From assembly GCA_946411505.1 (NCBI GenBank), contig CAMKEG010000004.1, positions 186,001 through 250,000 of the forward strand: a DNA stretch of 64,000 bases. Reading direction: 5' to 3'. Origin of the DNA: an uncultured Treponema sp. (GTDB lineage: Bacteria > Spirochaetota > Spirochaetia > Treponematales > Treponemataceae). Shown in pieces: positions 58,467-64,000 of the stretch; positions within the stretch are counted from its first letter, which is position 1; the number at the start of each line of letters is the position of its first letter. The notes below the pieces were generated by a model, which had not been told where the DNA came from, did not search any database, and saw only the letters and a list, made by a program, of their open reading frames with translations. The translations under genes were made by a program, and so were the position numbers.

Positions 58467-58544
58467 GCGTCGCGCGGCTGGAAGGAGGCGGGACACGAAG
58501 GAGGTTTGCGGCGCGAATGGGGCGCGCGGCCTTGGCCGTTTTTG

Positions 58545-58573
58545 TTGCGCGGAGCGGGGCTTTGCGCTAAAAT
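58545..58573 (+). promoter_or_regulatory. Leaderless-type promoter of the SGNH hydrolase gene
   Basis: TTGCGC (58545-58550), 17 nt, TAAAAT (58568-58573) preceded by GCGC, 6 nt, ATG at 58580. The -35 is weak beyond TTG. Confidence 0.55.
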
Positions 58574-58579
58574 CAAAGC

Positions 58580-59374
58580 ATGGTGACTTCTATTATCGCA
58601 TGGGGAGACTCGATTTTAAAAGGCGTCGTGTCGGGCGGCGACTCAAAGCGCTTTGACATTACGGAAAAAGATTCGCTAAGCCAGGCTTGCGCCGCGCTTG
58701 GAATTGAGCTGGCCAACAAAAGCGTTTTTGGCTCGTGGATGACAAAGACGCGCCGCGCCCAGGACAGAAGCTTGCGGAATGGAGCCAGCGCCCAAATCGG
58801 AATCATCGAGTCGGGAACGAACGACTCTGACTACGACTGGAGCGCGGTGTCCGCCAATCCCGACGCGGAACACTTGCAGCGCTGCCCGCTGGATGACTTT
58901 TCGCGCCTGATGGAAGAAGCCGTCTCCGTGGCCCGCCAAAACAAAATCACGCCTGTAATCATGATTCCCACGCCGCTTGTCCCCGAATGGTGGCTTAACA
59001 ACATTTGCATCGGAAACGACGAGGCGGCGATAATAAAATTTATAAACAAGAAGTACTTGCAAGACCAAAACTGCGCCGCCGCAAACGAAAAATGTGTTCA
59101 CGACCAAAAAGCGACTGCCGGAGATTGCTTGCAAGACCTAAAACACGCGGCGGCCATGCGCCTTTACCAAAACCAAGAGCTCTTTTCGCTAAAAGCCGCC
59201 GCAATCGCGCGCTCCCTCAATGTCCAAATCGTGGACATCCGCTCCGAGTTTTTGGCCCACCCAAACTACAAGACCCTAATGTGCTTGGACGGAGTTCATC
59301 CCAATCAAGCGGGGTACGACTTTATGGCCCAGATTTGGAAGCGCGAGATGCCGAGGCTGGGTCTTGAATTTTGA
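58580..59374 (+). CDS. SGNH/GDSL-type esterase or acyl hydrolase
   Basis: A 264-aa cytoplasmic (no signal) hydrolase with the SGNH blocks: WGDSI with nucleophile Ser11, GTND (79-82) and the C-terminal DGVHPN with Asp237 and His240. A short amphipathic insert of about 35 residues rich in Gln, Asp, Cys and Ala (YLQDQNCAAANEKC onward, about 158-193) interrupts the usual spacing between blocks III and V. Its DNA contains the repeated motif TTGCAAGACC (twice), also seen in inserts in rsmE. No ribosome-binding site is present; the ATG is 6 nt after the -10. Substrate unknown; candidates are acyl esters or deacetylation of sugars. Confidence 0.87.
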   Translation: MVTSIIAWGDSILKGVVSGGDSKRFDITEKDSLSQACAALGIELANKSVFGSWMTKTRRAQDRSLRNGASAQIGIIESGTNDSDYDWSAVSANPDAEHLQRCPLDDFSRLMEEAVSVARQNKITPVIMIPTPLVPEWWLNNICIGNDEAAIIKFINKKYLQDQNCAAANEKCVHDQKATAGDCLQDLKHAAAMRLYQNQELFSLKAAAIARSLNVQIVDIRSEFLAHPNYKTLMCLDGVHPNQAGYDFMAQIWKREMPRLGLEF

Positions 59375-59404
59375 CGATAAAAATTTATGTCGCAACAGCC
59401 GCTC

Positions 59405-60043
59405 TTAGCGCGTCTTCGTCTCTGAGGTTTTTGGCTTTCTGAGCATGGCGTAGTGGGTGAGCTTGCTGTGGGGAACGGTTCCTGTCTCAACAAGCGCAAA
59501 GCCGAAATGCTCATAAATGGGAACGTTCTTTTTGTCGTGAGTTTCAAGGTAGCAGTCCGCGCCGACGCGGTCAAGATATGAAAGAAGCGGGCTCATGAGA
59601 CTGGTCGCGACATGTTTTCCCTGAGACGCCTTTTCAACTGCCAAGGTAAAAATATACCAAGTGTCTTTGCCCGCGTGCTTTGAACGAATTTTCCCCGCAT
59701 ATGATTCATAGCTAAGCAGGCGTGGAATGCAAGAAAAAAATTTGAGTCCGCCGTTCATCAAAAAAGATAGCGTTTTTGTTCCTGAGTCCGCCGTTTTTGA
59801 CGCAATCAAAATTCCGCGAACGTCCGGGGAATCCGCAAGAATATGCGATTTTTTTGTCTGCGACAACAAAATCGCGTTCCAAAATCGGCGCAGTTTTTCT
59901 TCGCTTGCATTTCCGCCCATGCTCCAGTCAGAATGTGAGTAGCCAAGAAAACCGTTTGCCGCGCAGTTCACAAATTTATTCAACTTGTCTTTTGTCAGCG
60001 GCGTAAGGCTTGAAAAATCAGGAACAGAGTTTTCGTCATTCAT
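59405..60043 (-). CDS. GNAT-family N-acetyltransferase
   Basis: A 212-aa acetyl-CoA-dependent transferase. The acetyl-CoA motif A is TLAVEKASQGKHVATSLMSP (Q-x-x-G-x-A type), followed by the motif B region ADCYLETHDKKNVPIYEHFG, where Asn and Tyr sit at the usual GNAT positions, and FALVETGTVPHSKLTHYAML. It resembles GNATs often labelled RimI-like, but the acceptor is unknown. The start at 60043 is set by a strong Shine-Dalgarno sequence AAGGAGAG (60049-60056 on the minus strand). A normal promoter (TTGCTT-17-TATAAT) stands 25 nt further back, making this one of the clearly leadered genes of the region. It is convergent with the SGNH gene; 30 bp separate them. Confidence 0.88.
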   Translation of the reverse strand: MNDENSVPDFSSLTPLTKDKLNKFVNCAANGFLGYSHSDWSMGGNASEEKLRRFWNAILLSQTKKSHILADSPDVRGILIASKTADSGTKTLSFLMNGGLKFFSCIPRLLSYESYAGKIRSKHAGKDTWYIFTLAVEKASQGKHVATSLMSPLLSYLDRVGADCYLETHDKKNVPIYEHFGFALVETGTVPHSKLTHYAMLRKPKTSETKTR

Positions 60044-60068
60044 AGATTCTCTCCTTTGCAATTGACGC

Positions 60069-60097
60069 ATTATATCAAAAGATTCGTAAGAAAGCAA
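60069..60097 (-). promoter_or_regulatory. Promoter of the GNAT gene
   Basis: On the minus strand: TTGCTT (60092-60097), 17 nt, TATAAT (60069-60074). The leader of about 20 nt holds AAGGAGAG. Confidence 0.65.
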
Positions 60098-60161
60098 CAG
60101 AGAGCGTGGAAAGATTTTTTTGTTTGCCTGGCGCGCTATGGCATAAGCCAAAAGTTTGCGC

Positions 60162-60167
60162 TAACAT
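60162..60167 (+). promoter_or_regulatory. -10 hexamer 6 nt before the O-methyltransferase start
   Basis: TAACAT preceded by GCGC and followed by 6 nt and the ATG at 60174. No convincing -35 was found at 16-18 nt. Confidence 0.4.
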
Positions 60168-60173
60168 GCTCTC

Positions 60174-60788
60174 ATGTCCACAAGTTCCGCAACTTTAAAC
60201 ACAACAGACATCGTCGCCCAAATCAAGCAGGCCGCCGCTGACAACGCCGTTCCGATAATGCAGGACAGCGGAATGGAATTCATTTTAAATTACATCAAGC
60301 AAAACAAGGTCCGCCGCGTTTTGGAAATCGGAACGGGGATTGGATACTCGGCAACAAAATTCGCGCTCGCGTCGCCGGATGTCCAGGTGTTCACGATAGA
60401 GGCGGACATCGACCGCTACCATCAGGCCGTGCAGAATTTTCACGACGAAAATTTGATGGACCGCGTGACTTGCTTTTTGGGCGACGCGGCCACATTCAGC
60501 TTTGAGGAAAAGTTTGACTTGATTTTCATCGACGGGCCAAAGGCGCAGTACATAAAATTTTTTGAGCGTTACAAAAACAATTTGGTGCAGGGCGGAGCGA
60601 TAATCAGCGACAACCTTTCGTTCCACGGAATGGTGGAAGACATAAGCCTTACGCACAATTATTCGACAAAAAAATTGATAAAAAAAATCCGCAAGTACAT
60701 TCAGTTTTTAAAAGACAACCAAGAATTCAAAACCGAATTTTATCCCGACGGCGACGGCATTGCGGTTTCCAAACGCGCAAACGCTTGA
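60174..60788 (+). CDS. Class I SAM-dependent O-methyltransferase (TrmR/YrrM-like)
   Basis: A 204-aa methyltransferase of the catechol-O-methyltransferase-like family. The SAM motif is VLEIGTGIGYSATKFA (residues about 49-64), followed by the acidic end of strand 2 (TIEADIDRYHQAVQNF), FLGDAATF, LIFIDGPKAQYIKFFE (metal-binding Asp) and GGAIISDNLSFHG (Asp-Asn). The Asp and Asn pattern indicates a divalent-metal-dependent enzyme. The set and length resemble TrmR (tRNA 5-hydroxyuridine methyltransferase) of Bacillus, but this is by likeness only. The gene's TGA stop is part of the -35 hexamer (TTGACT) of the next gene. No ribosome-binding site; leaderless start likely. Confidence 0.88.
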   Translation: MSTSSATLNTTDIVAQIKQAAADNAVPIMQDSGMEFILNYIKQNKVRRVLEIGTGIGYSATKFALASPDVQVFTIEADIDRYHQAVQNFHDENLMDRVTCFLGDAATFSFEEKFDLIFIDGPKAQYIKFFERYKNNLVQGGAIISDNLSFHGMVEDISLTHNYSTKKLIKKIRKYIQFLKDNQEFKTEFYPDGDGIAVSKRANA

Positions 60789-60813
60789 CTTGTTTGCCGA
60801 GCGGATTTACAAT
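60785..60813 (+). promoter_or_regulatory. Leaderless-type promoter of the ATP-grasp gene
   Basis: TTGACT (60785-60790), 17 nt, TACAAT (60808-60813), 6 nt, ATG at 60820. This is the best-formed member of the class. The -35 includes the upstream stop codon (60786-60788). Confidence 0.75.
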
Positions 60814-60819
60814 ATTCGC

Positions 60820-62013
60820 ATGAACTTTATTTTTGTTTCGCCGCACTTTCCCAGAACTTACTGGAATTTTTGCGACCGGCTAAAAAAGAACGGCGCCAAC
60901 GTTTTGGGAATTGGCGACGCTCCCTACAATTGCCTTGAGCCGCAGCTTAAAGACTGCCTTACCGAATATTATTTTGTCGACAACATGGAAGACTACGACA
61001 AGATGTATCGCGCCGTGGCCTTCTTTGCATTTAAGTACGGCCGCATCGATTGGATTGAATCCAACAACGAGTATTGGCTTGAAAGCGACGCCCGCTTGCG
61101 CAGTGACTTTAACATTGCAAGCGGAGTCAGGGCGGAGCAAATCGCGGGCTGGAAAAATAAATTTGACATGAAAAAATTTTACGCCGCAGGAAAGATTCCG
61201 ACCGCGCGCTGCCATCGCATCACTACAAAAGAAGCCGCCCAAAAATTTGTGGACGAAGTTCAGTTCCCTGTAATCGTAAAGCCAGACAACGGAGTCGGAG
61301 CGCACGACACTTGGAAGCTTAGTTCGCAAGTTGAGTTTGACAATTTCTTTGACCATCTTCCTCCGGTTCAATATGTGATGGAAGAATTTGTTACGGGCGA
61401 CATTTATTCCTACGACGCGATTTGCGATTCCCATGGCGAACCGCTCTTTGAGTCGTCGAGCGTTTTTCCGCCGTCGATTATGGACATCGTTTTAAAGGAA
61501 GAGGACTTAAGCTATTGGACGATTCCGCAAGTTCCCCAAGCGTTGGCAAAACTGGGACGGGCCGCGCTAAAATCTTTTGGCGTAAAAAACCGTTTTGTCC
61601 ACATGGAATTTTTTAGGCTGACGCAAGCCAAAAAAGGCTTGGGCGCCGTTGGCGACTTTGTAGGCCTTGAGGTGAACATGAGGCCGGCGGGCGGCTACAC
61701 CCCCGACATGATGAACTACGCGCATTCGACCGACGTTTATCAAATCTGGGCCGACATGGTTTGCTCCGACAAGCGCTTGTTGAAAGATTCCGGCGACCAC
61801 CACTATTGCGTCTACGCCGCCCGCCGCGACAAGCGCCGCTACGTCCATTCCAACCAAGAAATCGTCGAGCGCTACGGCGAACGCCTTGTGATGAACGAGC
61901 GGATGCCGCAAGTGATGGCGGCCACGATGGGAAACCAAATGTACATGGCCAAGGCAAAGACGCAGGAAGACAAGGACGAATTTTTGAAATTTGTTTTGGA
62001 GCAGGCTCGGTAA
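60820..62013 (+). CDS. ATP-grasp carboxylate-amine ligase-like protein
   Basis: A 397-aa ATP-grasp enzyme, predicted to activate a carboxylate as acyl phosphate and join it to an amine or thiol. The N-terminal domain (NFIFVSPHFPRTYWNFCDRL, VLGIGDAPY) is a Rossmann-like pre-ATP-grasp fold. ATP-binding pieces are FPVIVKPDNGVGAHDTWKLS, YVMEEFVTGDIYSYDA, and the metal-binding LEVNMRPAGGYTPDMMNYAH. The start at 60820 (MNFIF) is selected by the promoter; the frame is open 20 codons further up, inside the previous gene. It is followed after 6 bp by the OLD-type nuclease gene, so the two are probably one operon. The product cannot be named. Confidence 0.88.
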   Translation: MNFIFVSPHFPRTYWNFCDRLKKNGANVLGIGDAPYNCLEPQLKDCLTEYYFVDNMEDYDKMYRAVAFFAFKYGRIDWIESNNEYWLESDARLRSDFNIASGVRAEQIAGWKNKFDMKKFYAAGKIPTARCHRITTKEAAQKFVDEVQFPVIVKPDNGVGAHDTWKLSSQVEFDNFFDHLPPVQYVMEEFVTGDIYSYDAICDSHGEPLFESSSVFPPSIMDIVLKEEDLSYWTIPQVPQALAKLGRAALKSFGVKNRFVHMEFFRLTQAKKGLGAVGDFVGLEVNMRPAGGYTPDMMNYAHSTDVYQIWADMVCSDKRLLKDSGDHHYCVYAARRDKRRYVHSNQEIVERYGERLVMNERMPQVMAATMGNQMYMAKAKTQEDKDEFLKFVLEQAR

Positions 62014-62019
62014 ATTTTT

Positions 62020-63561
62020 ATGATAGAAGTCAACGTAAAGGCAAAGATTCCGTTTCTCTGGGGAAAGGCTTCGTTTGAAAAAAGCTCTTGGGCCAACGTC
62101 AATTTGATTGTGGGTCCAAACGGCAGCGGAAAAACTTTGCTTGCCGAACAAATTGAGCGGCAGTTTGCCGACGCAGGCTACGACATAAACTTTTTGCGCG
62201 CCGAACGCCAGGCCGACGACAACGCGGCGGCGATGCGAACGATTCGCGAAAACCAAGCCGTCCGCCAAAAAATCGAGGACGTGCTTAGCAACATGTTCGC
62301 AAAGGCCATCCGTTTTGAGGAAGCTCCGGGCGGCAGGCTTGTCGCGATTGTAGTCAACAAGGCGCGCGGCGTTGAATACAATTTAAAGCAAGGCGAGTGC
62401 CACGGCCTAAAGGAAATTCTTACGCTCTTGGTGGCGCTTTACGGCAATTCCAGCAACAAAAAAAATTGCTTGATTTTGGACGAGCCTGAATTGCACTTGC
62501 ACCCGCAGTTCCAGCAATTCTTTATGAACGAAATAAAAAAGGCCAGCGCCGCCGAGCCCAAGCGCGTTTTCTTCATAATCACGCACTCGCCTTATTTTAT
62601 CGACCTTAACTTTTCGGAGGACTTGCTTGGCGTCGTGGCCTGCCATGTAAACCGCGCGCCCACCAGCATAGACTCGTTGAGCGACTACGACGAACAATTG
62701 TTCCGCCGCTTTTTGCCGCGCTTCAACACTTACCACAAGCAGTTCTTTTTTTCGGACAGGCAAATTTTTGTGGAAGGCTACACCGACCAGCAAATTTTCA
62801 CGCGCCTCTTGTCTTGCGTCGACAGCAAAATCGGTTCGGCTGGAACAGGCGTGATAGACGTTGGCGGAAAAGACGAGCTTGGCGTTTTCTTTAAAGTGTG
62901 CTCGCTTTTGGGGACGGATGGAAGAATCATCACCGACTTGGACTCTCTTTTTTGCGGAAAGCTTCGCGAGGAAGTTTGCGCCGACCAAAGGACAATCGAT
63001 TTTTTGGAAGCCCAGCGCGAAAAGCAGGATGGCTTTTACGCCTCGCTCTTTACCAAAAAGGAGCTGGCGAAAAAAATCACGCTCGAAAAATTAATCATCC
63101 GCTTGGAGCGCTACCTTGGCGGCGTCGGGGAATTTTTGGCCGACGTGAACCATTCGGTGAATCCCGAAATCGACATTCTTGTGGAAAAGGTCAAAAGCCT
63201 TTACGCCAAGTACGAAAATCCCGAAAACTTGGACACCTACAAAACCGTCGTTTTGATGGGCGTCACGCTGGAACGGAAGAGCCTTGAGGAATTGCTTCCG
63301 CTCCCCTTGGCCGCGTCGCTCGGCCAAATCATAAATCTCGCCAACTTGATTTTTGCCGCGATTGAATGCTCGCGCGTTTACATTTTGCGCCGTGGCTGCA
63401 TCGAACACTACTACACTCAAACCAACGTTCACTACATGCCGGTTTCTTCCAAGGACAGAATCTTCCATTACGAAATCGAGTACATGCTTGACCAAAGTTC
63501 CGAGCGGCTAAAAAAGAAGTACGATGAGTTGCTTGCGATTTTGAACAAGGCCTGCTCGTGA
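62020..63561 (+). CDS. OLD-family ATPase with TOPRIM nuclease domain
   Basis: A 513-aa protein joining an ABC-type ATPase and a TOPRIM nuclease. Walker A is GPNGSGKT (32-39), Walker B CLILDEPELHLHP (Asp154-Glu155), and the switch His is in THSPYFID (189). The TOPRIM part has FVEGYTD (Glu252) and TDLDS (Asp306, Asp308), the metal-binding set used by OLD nucleases (family knowledge). A helical C-terminus of about 170 residues follows. OLD proteins include phage P2 Old and the GajA half of Gabija. No gajB-like helicase or other defence gene follows, so a class 1, stand-alone type is favoured. The start is 6 nt after the ATP-grasp stop, without an obvious ribosome site. Confidence 0.87.
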   Translation: MIEVNVKAKIPFLWGKASFEKSSWANVNLIVGPNGSGKTLLAEQIERQFADAGYDINFLRAERQADDNAAAMRTIRENQAVRQKIEDVLSNMFAKAIRFEEAPGGRLVAIVVNKARGVEYNLKQGECHGLKEILTLLVALYGNSSNKKNCLILDEPELHLHPQFQQFFMNEIKKASAAEPKRVFFIITHSPYFIDLNFSEDLLGVVACHVNRAPTSIDSLSDYDEQLFRRFLPRFNTYHKQFFFSDRQIFVEGYTDQQIFTRLLSCVDSKIGSAGTGVIDVGGKDELGVFFKVCSLLGTDGRIITDLDSLFCGKLREEVCADQRTIDFLEAQREKQDGFYASLFTKKELAKKITLEKLIIRLERYLGGVGEFLADVNHSVNPEIDILVEKVKSLYAKYENPENLDTYKTVVLMGVTLERKSLEELLPLPLAASLGQIINLANLIFAAIECSRVYILRRGCIEHYYTQTNVHYMPVSSKDRIFHYEIEYMLDQSSERLKKKYDELLAILNKACS

Positions 63562-63598
63562 GGCTGTCAGGGGTCCAGGAAGGGGGCGGCTTTTGGGC

Positions 63599-63627
63599 TT
63601 GAAAAAACCGCGCGCGCGGTGTATTCT
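63599..63627 (+). promoter_or_regulatory. Leaderless-type promoter with spacer palindrome, DUF362 gene
   Basis: TTGAAA (63599-63604), 17 nt, TATTCT (63622-63627), 6 nt, ATG at 63634. The spacer is almost wholly the perfect palindrome ACCGCGCGCGCGGT (63607-63620). Confidence 0.6.
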
Positions 63628-63633
63628 ATATCC

Positions 63634-64000
63634 ATGACCACAAATGTAGCGCTCGCAAAATGCGGCGAATACGACTTTGAAAAAGTTTACGCCGCGCTAA
63701 AGGAATTGACTCGCCTTGCGCCGCCGCCGAATCCGCGCGGAAAAACCGTTTTGATTAAGCCCAACATTTTGTATCCGCGAAAGCCCGAAGACTGCGTTTG
63801 CACAAATCCAGTCGTTGTAGGAGCCTTGGTGAAAATTTTTGTTGAGTTGGGCGCAAAAAAAGTTTTGGCCGGCGAGTCTCCAGCCGTCGCCAATTCGACT
63901 TCCGCCGCGCGCGCGTCAGGCGTTTTGGAACAGGTTGAAAAAAACGGCGGCGAGTGGGTTGACTTTCACGACAAGGTTCAAGTTGAATGCCCTGAAGGAA
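63634..64000 (+). CDS. DUF362-domain protein (3' end beyond window)
   Basis: The first 122 residues of a protein continuing past the window. TVLIKPNILYPRKPEDC, TNPVVVGALVKIFVELGAKK and VLAGESPAVANSTSAA match the N-terminal region of DUF362 proteins, many of which carry a ferredoxin-like iron-sulphur domain further on. That part is not visible here. The molecular function of the family is not established. The start is chosen from the promoter 6 nt upstream and the fit to the family start (MTTNVALAKCGEYDFEKVYA). No ribosome-binding site. Confidence 0.8.
   Translation, partial: MTTNVALAKCGEYDFEKVYAALKELTRLAPPPNPRGKTVLIKPNILYPRKPEDCVCTNPVVVGALVKIFVELGAKKVLAGESPAVANSTSAARASGVLEQVEKNGGEWVDFHDKVQVECPEG

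Overview
The window looks like chromosomal DNA from a free-living or gut-type spirochaete, most likely a Treponema. The grounds are permissive spirochaetal lipoboxes (WSTC, FASC, FNSC, CVSC), several very large secreted Ig-like and fibronectin-III-like lipoproteins, periplasmic-sensor signalling proteins, a cellobiose phosphorylase, roughly even base composition, and no tRNA, rRNA, insertion sequence, phage or CRISPR. This is inference from gene content; no marker gene is present.

Layout. Positions 1-4119 hold a truncated LacI-type regulator, a sirtuin on the other strand, and a lipoprotein TRAP-type solute binder overlapping a membrane diguanylate cyclase. Positions 4390-30019 are one run of three giant surface-protein genes (1718, 3425 and 3387 aa): the first ends in a beta-barrel-like domain, and the other two are full-length paralogous lipoproteins. 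Positions 30101-36402 are housekeeping and sugar genes (rsmE, a small membrane protein, cellobiose phosphorylase, glpK, yhbY). Positions 36648-43435 hold HU, a PAP2-AstE/AspA-AstE/AspA overlapping operon and a hybrid histidine kinase. Positions 43425-51246 are a minus-strand operon of two FN3 lipoproteins, a small lipoprotein and a barrel-like protein. Positions 51384-64000 carry a PilZ/RlmM-like pair, a 1118-aa glycoside-phosphorylase-like protein, a SPOR protein, a small lipoprotein, an SGNH hydrolase, a GNAT, an O-methyltransferase, an ATP-grasp enzyme, an OLD-type nuclease and the start of a DUF362 protein.

The most unusual signals are not protein genes. About eleven genes have a promoter whose -10 hexamer ends only 6-8 nt before the ATG, usually with a 17-nt spacer to a TTG-type -35 and little or no Shine-Dalgarno sequence, so leaderless mRNAs are predicted as a common mode here. 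In four of them a palindrome fills the promoter spacer. The intergenic spaces hold three families of dispersed structured repeats whose stems differ between copies but stay complementary. A row of consecutive hairpins lies at 57856-58065, and a three-hairpin leader precedes the phosphorylase-like gene at 53354.

Themes that connect the genes: c-di-GMP signalling (GGDEF and PilZ), cell-surface display (two loci that each combine large repeat lipoproteins with a barrel-like protein), and beta-glucoside use (two glycoside-phosphorylase-type genes). All functions are read from sequence motifs by eye; nothing was searched or folded computationally.
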